A DNA stretch of 64,000 nucleotides from Suillus spraguei (Eukaryota; Basidiomycota; Agaricomycetes; Boletales; Suillaceae). Below are positions 35,327 to 46,879 of this stretch, piece after piece. Every line of letters begins with the position of its first letter. Position 1 is the first letter of the stretch. The DNA is taken from assembly GCA_016800925.1 (NCBI GenBank), contig JABCPU010000076.1, positions 153,233 to 217,232 on the forward strand. The letters run 5' to 3'. The notes below the pieces were generated by a model. The model was not told the origin of the DNA. It was given only the letters and a program-made list of their open reading frames with translations, and did not search any database. The position numbers and the translations under genes are program-made.

Positions 35327-36667
35327 ATGTTTTTCTTTTCTACCTGGATCTATAGTGTATTGCCTAAGAAATGGTGGAAAGTCCAACCGGAAACAGCAGT
35401 GTCTGGCTCGACGCACCTGGATGCAAACGCTAATGATAACAAGTGAGTAGCCGTAGTTTCTTGTAGAGCTCCAGTGAGGCTAACACATGCAACCAATCTA
35501 GACGCCCGGTCGACCTGACGGCGAAGGTTGTCAAAGAATTCACTTATGCTATTGCTCAGGGCAGCTCCGGTGACGTATGGAAATGCAGATTCTCAGAAAA
35601 AGACAACAATGTGGAGGTCAGTATGAGTTGCGTAATAAATTTTAACATCTGACAATACTTTTCAAGGTGGCGGTTAAATGCGTAAGGATCGAAATTCGGG
35701 ATGACCGTTTCAAAGATATCGTTAACGAGGTAAGCCGATTTGATGTAGAATACCTACTATAACAATATGAAAAATTTGCAGAGGTTGATGAATGACTTCT
35801 CCAAGTGGAGACCACTGCGCCATGATAACATTCTTCCCTTGTGTGGGATTACCTACGGGTTTGGTCCAGTACCAGCTATCGTATCTCCATGGATATCCAA
35901 TGGATCATTGAGTACATATCTCGACAAAAACTATGACAGTCTCTCTGAGACCCACAAATTCAGCTTGGCAAGTCTTCCCTGATGATTCAATAGCACCACA
36001 ACTTATGAGCGGTCGTATAGCTTGCTGATGTAGCTGCTGGTCTTCAATATCGTATGCCATGTCATTTTTGTATTGCATTAAGAGAAGCTGACATAGTACA
36101 TAGTCCACTCCAATGAAGTGGCTCATGCAGATCTCACAGGTGTAAGCAAGAGTATGTTATGCAGATATATAACACTTCTCATATCCTCTTAGAGCAATGT
36201 ACTCATTGATAGCAACGGACGAGCTCTTGTAGCAGACTATGGGCTCTTGACTACATGTTCCGACCTGAACGGGACCTCTTACATCAGGAGTAACGTACGA
36301 TGGGCTGCACCAGAACTTTTCGAAGTCCCGGACACCGAGGACGCACCTAGCTCACCAAAACTAGAAAGCGATATTTATTCTTTTGGATGCATCGCATACC
36401 AGGTCTGTCAACGGCGTATATTTACAGCGCTCTTGTTCTCATTTGTGTCAGGTTTTATCGGGCCAGCAGCCGTACTGTAATATTCGCAGTGATCACCAGG
36501 TGGTTGTGGCCATCCTCAGGGGTATCAAGCCTAAGCGTCCAGTTGTGCCTGCCATTGAGGATTGTCACTGGAACTTCATCAAACAATGTTGGGTCGAGTT
36601 ACCACAGCGACCTCCCATTGCTGATATCCGGGAGATGATGTATCGCTATAGAGATGCTATGTGTTAA
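35327..36667 (+). CDS. TKL-like protein kinase K4, intact, 8 exons
   Basis: Exons: 35327-35442, 35502-35616, 35667-35729, 35782-35967, 36021-36051, 36104-36141, 36193-36402, 36452-36667, giving 324 aa in phase. A short aromatic N-terminus (MFFFSTWIYSVLPKKWWK) is followed by IAQGSSGDVWKC (Gly loop), VAVKCV (Lys), HDNILPLCGITYGFGPVPAI, VAHADLTGSNVLID (catalytic loop; Asp and Asn present, usual Lys replaced by Thr), and ADYG in place of DFG. Then VRWAAPELFEVP, SDIYSFGCIAYQ and DCHWNFIKQCW. The intron after 35967 begins with GC (GCAAGT). It is probably a signalling Ser/Thr or dual-specificity kinase; the substrate is unknown. It shares exon sizes 63-186-31-38-210 with K5 and K6. Confidence 0.85.
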
Positions 36668-37497
36668 CTCATGTTTTTGTATCCGACCAGTTTGGTAAAC
36701 GTACTTCTTAGGATTTTGTGTATATTAGACGAGGGTTCGTCGATTTAAAAGAATTGGAATTGACAACTTGGGAGATCCATGATTCGCTCATCACACTCCA
36801 AGGCTTGCCATGCCAATTCCTACCTGGTTGTGTTGTCCGTCTGTCTAGAACTGTAGCAGTACGGCGTTCAATCTATTTCCTGTGAATGAATAAAATGACA
36901 TAGGATCTTGTGGGCTTCCGATGCTCTAGCAACGTGTATGTCTCAAGACGAACTTGAAACTCCACGGCAAAGTATCACTCGAGCGCCCATGTTATAGCCA
37001 CAGTTATGATGTGGCCGTCAACGGACGACTAGTGAAATTCCACGGTAATAACGCACATTTCAACAGACATTGTAACGTTCTTCTCATGCTTTTATAACGG
37101 TACAAACCAGACAAGTCGTTTCATTACTGTACACGATAGGGTGGAACGCCAAAGAAGATAATAATAATTCAAGCGGTAAGGAAGTGGTAAGGAAGTAACT
37201 GGTGTTGCGGGTACTGCTGCTGTGGGAGGATGACTCATTGCGCCAATAGGGTGCGGGATTCGCTGGGCGGTAATTGGCTCTACATTGCAATTCAATGGAA
37301 GAGAATTCCGGAGGGACCAACATGGCTAACGCAACTTTGATTCACGAGATTCTGGTGGACTAAATACATTTATCTGGAATGGAAGATGCCTTGCTTTTGC
37401 AAGGCATGTCTCGGACTTATTATTATTTGCATGTATGTATATGGAGGTCTGTCTCAACAGTTATAAGAGCACAATATGCATGAGTCTACTATCCTCA
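36668..37497. other. Intergenic between K4 and K5
   Basis: No gene recognised. Minus-strand frames near 37084-37323 overlap one another and carry no motif. Confidence 0.5.
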
Positions 37498-38890
37498 ATG
37501 GCTCTGTCTTTTTTATTCAACTGCAGGTCTTGGTTAGGGAAGCTCGGGAGGAAGTTATGGTGGTGGAAAAGCCATCGCCCGTCTGTTACAATAGCAGCCA
37601 CTGCCACCGGTGGTAGTGGCAACCAGCGGCAAGTTCTTAATCATAGTATTATGTGACAACGCGTTGCCTCATACGACCTCTAATGCAGCCTATCCGACCT
37701 TACAGGATTCGTATCTAAGGAGTCGCCTCATCCAATAGCGCACGGCAGTTTCGGGGACGTGTGGAAATGCATCTACGCTTCATCCAACAGTCAAGGCCTG
37801 CCAGTGGAGGCAAGCATGAGTACATTTGTGGCTATCCAGAAATCTGAATCCATGGCAGGTGGCAGTCAAGTCCATAAGGATCGATGTCGCAGGCGACGAT
37901 TCCAAGGCCAGACTTACTCAAGTACGATCTCGGTTTCCCCTTCATATGTGATACGCTTGCTCGAACCATGGCTTCGCAGAGACTCTTGGATGATTTCCAT
38001 GCACGGAAGCAACTGCATCACGAAAACCTTTTGCTTCTGCTCGGTTTCAGTTACGAATTTGGGCTACTTCCAGCGATGGTTTCCCCATGGATGCACAACG
38101 GCTCGCTCGCCACACATCTTGAACACCATTTCACAGAATTAACCATCGAACCAAAGGTCCGGATCGTGAGTTGTTTATCCGAAGCGCTTGTATATCATGG
38201 TATTTATTGAACCTCAGTTACGGCAAGTCGCTGCAGCCATCAGCTACCGTATGTGGAATCTTTAAGAGTTTGTGAAGACAATAAGTAACACCATTGCAGT
38301 TCACTCGAAGGAGGTTGTTCACGGTGACCTCACTGCCGTACGTACTAGGTGTCTGATACCCACCTTCTAGCTCTGATCCGGAAGGGCAGAACAACATTCT
38401 AATAGATTCGGATCGCAATGCCCACGTAGCTGACCATGGAATCCTCACAATGTGTTCTGAGCTCTCGGGGACTTCATACATCAGAAACAACGTGAGGTGG
38501 GCTGCGCCAGAGCTCTTCGAGGTGCCCGAGAACGAAGAGTTATCGACTCCCCTTCAGCCAGCCAGCGATATTTATTCCTTTGGATGCATCATGCTTCAGG
38601 TTCGAGGCATTTCCTAGTAGTTGCGTTGGTTTGCAACTAAGATCTCGTAGGTTATGACAGGTCGACCGCCCTATGCAGATGTACGAAGCGATCATCAAGT
38701 TACTGTGATGATACTCAAGGGTAAGAAGCCTACAAGACCATCGAGTCCACACGATGCAGATTCTTTCTGGGATTTCATCGAGAAATGTTGGAGTGATACA
38801 GGACGTCGCCCCTCTGCCGTTGATGTTCTGGGCTTTCTAGGATCAGATCATATCACTGCGCTAGTTCAACAATCACTGTCAGAGAGCTGA
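37498..38890 (+). CDS. TKL-like protein kinase K5, intact, 8 exons
   Basis: Exons: 37498-37645, 37706-37809, 37859-37921, 37980-38165, 38218-38248, 38300-38337, 38390-38599, 38651-38890; 339 aa. The N-terminus is MALSFLFNCRSWLGKLG followed by LWWWK. The kinase part has IAHGSFGDVWKC, VAVKSIRI, HHENLLLLLGFSYEFGLLPA, VVHGDLTANNILID, and ADHG in place of DFG. Then VRWAAPELFEVP, SDIYSFGCIMLQ and DFIEKCWSDTGRRP. The intron after 37809 starts with GC (GCAAGC). The first splice (donor GTATTA at 37646) is my choice because it restores phase. Exon sizes 3 to 7 equal those of K4. Function is inferred only at the family level. Confidence 0.83.
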
Positions 38891-40482
38891 TCAACTTCAT
38901 TTTATTTATATATTATGGAAGGTGCCGGTTCCTGAACACTGAGTGGTCGGAAGGAACCGGCACCACACGTCCGGCAGCTAGCCTGTAGGCTGTCCGAGTC
39001 GCCTTCTTTTCCTCACAACTTGATTCTCCCTCACCGCACCATACAACCTGATCGCTCGTTTTGCACACTACAGTTGCCCGCTCACTCATTTTTACCTAAT
39101 ATTAGCTTTGTCATAGTGTACATACGTTTATTTCGTTTATTATTTAGATAGTACATAATCATTCCCATTATGTAAGTATACTTATAGTTAGTACATAGCT
39201 CGAAATTCCTAATTTCCATTCCAGTCGGCTACTCACTTACTTTCGGTTTGTGTCTACTCAGCATTTTTGATGAGCATGGGTAGGTTTATTTGCCGATATG
39301 CTGAATTTGTTTAATTGGTTGCCTGAGGGAAGAATAGGTGCCTACCACGGGGAGGAAGGCAGGCCGGGCAAACGTCTCTTCATGTGCATAGCCGACCACC
39401 TTCTCTATTCGCTGGGTGGTGTTACCACCAGCGTTTCCGAAACCCTTGAAGCGGTAATCATGATGAAGGTAAGTATAATTTAGTATTTGGTTTACATGTG
39501 GCATACGTTCGATTTACTCGTGCCATTCATGAGCTGAAAATCCGTGTTCTACATGATAGTCACGAGGTGCGGGTCTTGTTATTCAAGCACGAAGCATAGC
39601 TGCAAACATCGGTGATTTGAATGTACCCATGAACAAAAGGATCGATCAAGGAGGTGTGCGGAAGACTGACCAATTAATCGTGGGTTGGGGGCAAACATCC
39701 GAGAATCAACGCTGGATGATCGAATAAAGTAAGATTTAGAACTACGAAAACCTTGCTGAAGACAACAGTGCAGGCTGTGATAGGGTTGATGCAGTTTGCT
39801 CAATCCAGGTCACCTCACATCCCAATTTGTTTCGTATTTCAGCCATGAGTTACATTGTATGAAAACCTCACAATCAACAAGCGATTTCAATACGGCCCAG
39901 TTGCTAATTTCGTTTATGAGCAAGTGGACGACAGCACAAGCTGTTGCAGCATGTCTTCATCTCAAAAATTGGCATACGTGGTGGGCGCGTTTCCTTGAAA
40001 TCCTATGCAAGCGCCAAAGACGCCCTGCAGGCCTCGTGCAGGTCTCACTAGTTAAGCAGTCGCCAGTCAAACTTACTCAAAGCTCTATCATATATATTCA
40101 TCACGAAGATTGTCTTTTGCTAACTAAGCTGCTGGGAGTAGATGATTACTGTTCTTTTCAGTGCTGCCAGTGCTCTGTATTCACATTCCTGACAACACGC
40201 CGCTTCAGGTGTCTCATTGTCTGCAGCACATCAGATGTAGGTTTTCCCCTTGATCCCAGTACTGATACTAACTTAAATGAGCGTTTACAGTAGAAGAACA
40301 GCGTTACCTCGACTAATTAATACCAGTTGTTGCGCTCTCATTTTGACCCTACGCAGTCTCTTTCCACCGTAATCATAGGTGGGATAACTCTGCGATATTG
40401 TCGCACCAACACCACCATCTACACATAAAACCATAGTTCATCAATGCTAAAGAACAGGAGTTCCCTGTGATTTCCCGTCGAT
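38891..40482. other. Intergenic with unassigned frames
   Basis: A 61-aa plus frame at 39298-39483 (starts MLNLFNWLPEGRIGAYHG) ends at a GTAAGT-like donor and looks like an exon of an unrecognised gene. A 165-aa plus frame at 39796-40293 is Cys-rich without a motif. Neither can be assigned. Confidence 0.35.
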
Positions 40483-41949
40483 ATGCTCAACCGTTTACAA
40501 CAGTTCTTTGGTCTTGTACGTTTATTGACATTGTCCGGCCATGGAGTCGTCCATTCATCTCACTATGGCAGGTTGGCCGCACACCAGGTGGCCAAGGATC
40601 TCAACATGTTCAGCCTTCAGTCGATAATAGCCAGACCTCGATTGTTGACACTCCCGATAGAACTTCCGATAATCATTTTTCCAATGAATGCCTCCCTAGT
40701 ACTACTTCTGACACAGAGGACTCGTATGTCATTTCTTTGCCTCAGGCCAGGACTTTATAAAAATCAAATAATAGTAGCGTTCTCTGTATCAAACCAGGTG
40801 ATATTCTCAGGAAGATCAACTACCCAACCGCCTCGGGTGGTCTTGGAGATGTTTACAAGTGTACACGGAACTGCGGCGCAAGTTCCGATGAGGTATTTCA
40901 TAGACTCACTTTTCCTACATGCCCTGATTTTGACTTCAGGTCGCGGTCAAATGCCCACGATTCTCAAATTTGAGTAATCTTGAAATTGCCAGAATCAACA
41001 AGGTATATTGAATTCCAGTCTGACGACCGCATACCTGAACTTTTGGGATGCAGAACCTTGACCGCGAGATCCGTATATGGGCCGCGTTGAAACATCAGTA
41101 TGTATTGCCCTTGCATGGCACTGTAGAACAGTTCGGCCCATGTCGAGCATTGGTTTCCCCCTGGATGCCGAACGGGACTTTGGACTCTTACCTTGATCGT
41201 GCACATGAGACCCTTTCCATGATCGATAGGCTTCGGGTGGTGAGTTTTATTCACGAAACAGAGTAGGGGAACTTACTAGTTTGCAATAGCTTAAACAAAT
41301 TACTGAGGGGCTCCAGTATCGTGAGTGATGTATTGACCATGGAAGTGACCAATATAACCATTTTTTCTGCAGTCCACGACCGCGACGTGATACACGGTGA
41401 CCTCACCAGCGTAAGTTCATACATGCAGTACGAGTGGAATCATCTTATGGTGATTGTAGAATAATATTCTGGTTGCTGCCGATGGATCCCCTCGTCTTGC
41501 AGATTTCGGTATTTCCAATATCATGGTACAATCCAACCCAACCTTTTCCTACCACACTGGTGCCGTACGTTGGGTCGCTCTGGAGCTCCTTGATACCCCG
41601 GAAGACCAACCCATACAATTCGCAACAAAATCTACTGACATATACGCTCTCGGCGGCATCATGCTTCAGGTTCGTCGTCTTTTGTTGGCTTGCTAGTGAT
41701 ACTAACACCGCCTGCGTGCAGGTCCTATATGGGAAACGGCCTTACTGGTGGCTGAAGTCTCCCATACACGTTGTTTCTGCTAAGTTCAGACACACAGAGC
41801 CCATCAACTCCTCCATCGAGATCCAACCTAATCACCTAAATTTCATGCGGCGGTGCTGGTCAACGGCGAGCGAGGATCGTCCGTCAGTAGAAGGGGTAAT
41901 AAATTATCTTCAAGCTCTGTCGAATGAGAGTTCGTCTGAATCTGTGTAA
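40483..41949 (+). CDS. TKL-like protein kinase K6, intact, 9 exons
   Basis: Exons: 40483-40515, 40572-40723, 40775-40892, 40940-41002, 41054-41239, 41290-41320, 41373-41410, 41460-41669, 41722-41949; 352 aa in phase. The N-terminus has about 60 Ser/Thr/Asp-rich residues (DNSQTSIVDTPDRTSDNHFS), then YPTASGGLGDVYKC (Gly loop), VAVKCPRFS, KHQYVLPLHGTVEQFGP, LVSPWMPNGTLDSYLDR, VIHGDLTSNNILV and ADFG with canonical DFG. Then VRWVALELLDTP (APE altered to ALE), STDIYALGGIMLQ and HLNFMRRCWS. Catalytic Lys and both Asp are present. Exon sizes 63-186-31-38-210 again match K4 and K5. Confidence 0.85.
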
Positions 41950-42460
41950 GGTCTTGGTTTTGAAGTATCCTTTTTCTCGTCTTTTTGTTAAATCTCATTG
42001 TATCCTATGACCATATACCATGTTGCTCCATGTATACTCTCACTTTATGGTGTCGTAATTAGCCGGATTCATATTTATGTAGAAGCAATACTTGCGTGCC
42101 AATAGACTGCATGGGATACCCATCTTCATTCTATATGTTGGATAAAAGTATTGGCAAATTGGGAAGCATACAGATCTATTGAGTTATCCGCAAGTCTCAG
42201 ACACGTCAAAGTACGATCTAACTCGATTGTACAGGGAATCCGCTAACAGACGCGTAGCGTACACAAAAACTAGCTACTGTATTTATCCACCGACGATTTA
42301 AGGTTTAAGCCACCGTTTCGGCTCCTTCCGTCACTAAATATTCCAAAAAGATCATCAGGAAATCAACCCGAAATTGATATGACCAGATAGAGCTGAGAAA
42401 TAAAAATCATTATGATACATGTAGATTTAGAATTATACATTATTATCTTTGCCCAACAGG

Positions 42461-43090
42461 TTGATGAAAGAATATATGACTATGCTGAGGACATATCATC
42501 TTGATGCACATCTTACAAGTGTGCAACAAGATTATGAAAAAATATATAACTATGTCAAGGACACATCATCTTGATGGTCACCTTACCAGCATGCAACAAG
42601 CTGATGACAGAATATATGACTATGCCTCCTCCAATATATAGCCAGTCATGGTTGATACATGTGACAACACCATCATCACTTTGCCAGTTAGATCACAACT
42701 TACTACCATAGGCCTGCCAATATGATGGCCCATGGGAGATTCAAGCTATGTAGTCTACCCATATATTCCTTTGTCCAGTTTTCTGCAGTTGGTAAAGTTG
42801 TGCTGTATTTCATCAAATATATGATGATGGTAGTCCCTCCAACTGCAAGCTGCCTTTATATTGTTGGGTACAGTTGGTCACACCTGGGCACACTGCCAGT
42901 GATGGCAGCCCTTGCAATGGGAAGCAGCCAATATATAGCTAGTCATGGTTGATACATGTAACAACAACACCATCACTCTGCTAGTTAGATCACAATGTGC
43001 TACCATATTTTTGCCAATATGATGGCTTTGGAAGATTCTGCCTATGTAGTCTACCCATCTATTCCTTTATCAGGTGGTCTGCAATTGTGA
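42461..43090. repeat. 70-bp tandem repeat and a separate 165-bp direct repeat
   Basis: Unit A (70 bp, containing gaatatatgactatg and catcatcttgatg, ending gtgcaacaag) occupies 42461-42530, 42531-42600 and, in part, 42601-42627. Unit B, starting ccaatatatagc and containing agtcatggttgatacatgt, occurs at 42631-42792 and again at 42928-43090. Outside the repeats, 41950-43400 has no gene I can support; plus frames at 42722 and 42997 are translations of unit B. Confidence 0.75.
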
Positions 43091-43449
43091 TAAATATTTT
43101 CAATATTATATATCAGACAAAGTTAGATAAAGCCTTGTTATACTCTGGTCAAATGCCTGATGATGCTGTTGAGCATACAACATACAACATCCTAGCTAGT
43201 TCATTCAAATTTATCATTACTCTACTCCTAAAAACTCTGATGGTCGAGGCCACGGGACGATCTCTGGATTTGACAAATATACATTTCAATGAATACTCCT
43301 TGTGTACATCTTCGACATCAGCAAATTGACGGAAGGGTTCTGTTCCCATGACTCTTGCCACAATAATATGGTATGCTTGTGTTAGCCAGAGGTGAGGTTC
43401 ATTCCCACAAAATAGCTGCACAAGGTCAGCTCAGTAACTGACATGAAAT

Positions 43450-44620
43450 CAAATGAGACAACACACCTGAAGCATGACACAACCTTGGTTGGCATCACCC
43501 ATACTCAGGTATATCAAGCATCTCAGGCGCCATCCACCGCACATTTCCTTGGTGGCACGAATTGAAGGTAGAGTTTTGTGACTCTGAAAGGATCATCGAG
43601 AGACTAAAGTCTGCGAAATGTTGACGCCTGTTGGTGCTAATTAGAACATTGGTCTGTAAATCAAGTTGTGGTACTGAGACTCTATACTTACATCAGAAAA
43701 ATTCACACATTCCTTGACGTGCCCTTATGCGGACTTATTTACACTTAACTGCCTTGGTGAAATTGAATCTACTTGTCCAAAATTTCAATGTGAATGAATT
43801 CAGAAAAAAAAAGTTGAGATATATTAATATACATGTTTTATTGTATTTCACACTCAAAAAATATAAGATATGCCAGGTGAATGATGTGAGAGAGAGCAAA
43901 CAAGTTTTGAGATAAGTGAGTTAAGCTGATTAAGCATGTTAAGGAATGTGTGAATTTCCTGATGTATGACTTTCAAACATGTACGCATGTCAAATCACCA
44001 TGAACCACTTCTTTGTCATGTACTGACAAGTTGGTCAGCACATCTGATCCAGAGATGGAAAAAATTATAGATGCACAATACTTGAGGCCAGCTGCTATCT
44101 GTCTCAACTGAAGACAGTCAGCACTTGTCTGGTGTTGCAAGATGTGATGCATACATCCTCAGTTTGTCAGCCTTGGAAGGAATATATCCCTGTTTCAGAT
44201 AGTTTAATTTTCAGATAGCTATTAAGCGATCCATTTTCCATCCACGGAGAAACTAGCGAAGGGAGTGGTCCAAAGCCATTGATAACACCATTAAACGTGA
44301 GAATATTTTCATGCTCCAGGGTGATCCAAACATAAGCCTCGCGACGAATCCTCTGTGAGTTAAAATGGATGAGGAACACAACTTTTAGTTCATTCAATTT
44401 AACTGCAACCTGAGAGGTAGTTGATATTGTGAATTTTCGATCAATTGCACAACTACCTTAGACGTTCCAACCTCAGATTTTCAAGACCAAGAACTCATAC
44501 AGATGTCACTGAGCCCTCATGTACCCTTCATGGATACAGTTCAAGTTTTTTGACATCTGTCACAGGAATAATGGGTGGCTCAATTTTGAAATTAACTCGG
44601 TGAGGGGGCTGGGGACTGCC
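43450..44620 (-). pseudogene. TKL-like protein kinase K7, degenerate paralogue of K8
   Basis: Minus-strand pieces: VNFKIEPPIIPVTDV (compare VQFKIEPTLIPATDI in K8), VAVKLNELKV, RIRREAYVWITLEHENILTF, LVSPWMENGSLNSYLKIKLS, then ISTNRRQHFADFSLSMIL and GNVRWMAPEMLDIPEYG. DFG has become DFS. The glycine-loop exon has stops (near 44490-44545), the catalytic loop was not found, and the frame breaks before the GCVMLQ segment (about 43470). Confidence 0.65.
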
Positions 44621-45109
44621 ATTTCTCTTCTGCCAATGCCCGAGGGTAATCCATGAATGCTATTCACATTGAATGTAAGGGGATGAACTTACCACAGATT
44701 TTTAGGAATGAAAATTACCCATTGCAATATGATCACAGTGCTATGCCACAGCATTTAAGGCCAAAGGTAGGTGTGCAATGTTGTTTAACTTGACTCAGAA
44801 GCGGTTAGTCAGAGTAGCCTGCAGGTATTTAATTGAGAATGCAGATGCTCAACAGACGTTGTGTGGTGAGGTTGTCAGGCCATCAACTTCATGCTAAAAT
44901 TTGGTGGGAACCTCAAGAAGTGTGAGATATATCATAAATTCAACACATATTATGTAAAGTTCTGAGCCAGAAGTTCTAAAGTTCCAGAGCAAGGCAATGT
45001 TCTTCTCTCGGCAGTCGCTGTCATCATAAGCTGTGACACATGTTCACAGCTTTAAATTTTTGCGGCTGCTTGTCGCAGGTCACCACAGCACATACACAGG
45101 TGTTTTTTG
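44621..45109. other. Intergenic, no gene recognised
   Basis: AT-rich with no supported ORF. It separates K7 from the duplicated segment. Confidence 0.45.
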
Positions 45110-45905
45110 TTTTTTAAAAAAAGTTGATTTCTTGATTATTACGATCTGCGGGTCCTTACACAACAAGACTCGGGAGTGTTCCTCCTGCAGTCGCCTCATC
45201 TGATGATCACGATATTGCCAGTATCTTCTCATGCGATGAATGAAGTCTTCATGGACAAACATAGGTCTTCTATCAGACTGTCTATTGTGAAGGATTCTGT
45301 CGATGCTGCACTGGTTGGCAGTGCCTACTGTAAAATTATCCAGTGCTCTGGAAGTTCAGGAAGGCATGTCCACAACCAGCAAAAAAAAAGGATCCTGTGA
45401 GTATACAAAGCTACACACTCCCTGACCTGACTGGCTTTTTGAGCGTTGAGACTTGTCACAGAATCTGGGCCTTGGATTCCTACATAGAATGTCTGATGCA
45501 CACGTTTGTCATGATTAGTCTGTTAGGTTTCACTTCAATTTAAGGTGCGTGCTTAGTATTTGAGATGTGATGTTTGACACCCTAGTTCTGACACTTCAGT
45601 TTCTAGGTGAGTTCAACTGTTGGCCAGTGAGATGCGCTCGCTCACCAAAGGCGAAAAAATTCTCACTGTTTCCTTGCCTAATTTCAATTTCCTACTTAAC
45701 AGCTCTCCAGGCCATGCATGACTCAGATAACAACTCATTTTCACTTCTGTTCTGGCAAAGTCTGGAGATGCAATTAATCATATCTGTATCTGCCAATGAC
45801 AGGTGAGAGCTTTATGATCTGGGTTACACAATCACTGGCACAACCCCTTAACATTAAGACAGGTGTCATAATCTAGTCCACATAAGGGTCATATGGCCTG
45901 CTGTG
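45110..45905. repeat. Segmental duplication, copy 1 left part
   Basis: Diverged but alignable with 60800-61640 (shared words include acaaacataggtcttctatcagact and gctgcactggttggcag). On the minus strand both copies encode fragments such as MFVHEDFIHRMRRYWQYRD (45262 downward) and LADTDMINCISRLCQ, interrupted by stops. They may be remnants of one unknown gene. The copy is interrupted at 45905 by the Ty3 element and resumes at 53435. Confidence 0.65.
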
Positions 45906-46847
45906 TGTTACGAACTGGGGTGGCATCACCAGCGACAGTGATAAGACACAGCCAGTCTACTGGGAAGTTTGACTGCATTCAAAGGAGAACAGTACTGCTG
46001 TTACAATCGTACGTGCCCCTATTCATTTTCTGTCTCCTTTACTGTATATTACATAATGTGACTCTGACTCATATGCTCAACGCATCTGTACTATAGTTGC
46101 CTTCCTTCTTTGGATACGCCATTCTCACGTCTCTCTTGGTTCGTGTGCACATATTGGCCTATTTAAGCATGATGTATTATGCTTGTATACTTTACTTTAA
46201 TCTTACTGGGTTTTACCTGGAATATCCTTCACTTAGGTCCCCAACCTAAGTTGTCTTGAATCGTCTCTAAGTCTAAGCACTCCTTAGTCTTAGTCTCTAT
46301 TCTTGAAGAACCTCTTAGACTTGCCTTTGAGGCTGAACCCTTGATCGTACTCGGAATGCGTTCCTTGTACTTTCACCTTGTCCTTTTTCTGGGCATTGTA
46401 GAACTTCCCAGCAGACTGACTGTGTCTTTTCACTGTCTCTGGAGATGCCATCCCAGTTCGTAACAACTGCTACAAGGAAGCATTCCAAGTAGGATCAAGA
46501 GTTCTATCGAAGAGTTGCAACTCTAAGATAATCGGTCGAATAAAGACCAAGGCTAAGGAGTGCTTAGACTTAGAGATGATTCAGACGACTTAGGTTGGAG
46601 ACCTAAGTGAAGGATATTCCAGGCAAAACCCAGTAAGATTAAAGTGAGGTATACAAGTGTAATACAATGTGCTTAAATAAGCAATATGTGCGCATGGACC
46701 AAGAGAGACATGAGAATGTAAGTGTGTATCCAAAGAAGGAAGGCAACTATAGTACAGATGCGTTGAGCATATGAGCCGGAGTCATGTTACATAATATACA
46801 ACATAAGGACGAAAGGAAAATGAATAGGGGCACGTACAATTGTAACA
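45906..46847 (-). repeat. 3' LTR of the Ty3 element (split by a nested solo LTR)
   Basis: LTR sequence occupies 45906-45998 and 46471-46847 (470 bp without the insert). It begins TGTTACGAACTGGGG on the plus strand and ends TTGTAACA. It aligns throughout with the 471-bp 5' LTR at 52964-53434. Confidence 0.9.
45999..46465 (+). mobile_element. Nested solo LTR in opposite orientation
   Basis: 467 bp, starting TGTTACAATCG and ending CGTAACA, flanked by 5-bp duplications ACTGC (45994-45998 and 46466-46470). It is a relative of the host LTR in inverted orientation, with more substitutions and a unique stretch around 46300-46440. It lacks internal sequence, so it arose by LTR-LTR recombination after insertion. 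Confidence 0.88.
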
Positions 46848-46860
46848 TTACCCCCGTTTT
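46848..46860 (-). promoter_or_regulatory. Polypurine tract of the Ty3 element
   Basis: On the element's sense strand the run AAAACGGGGGTAA directly precedes the 3' LTR start TGTTACAATTG, the expected site of plus-strand DNA priming. Confidence 0.75.
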
Positions 46861-46879
46861 ACATGTAAAGTCACCGACT

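Noticed and set aside
42461..42627. Regularly spaced 70-bp repeats resembling a CRISPR layout
   Set aside because: Units are contiguous and diverged without unique spacers; the genome is eukaryotic.
43149..43421. Minus-strand 90-aa ORF near K7
   Set aside because: Covers the repeat unit and no kinase motif; not contiguous with K7 exons.
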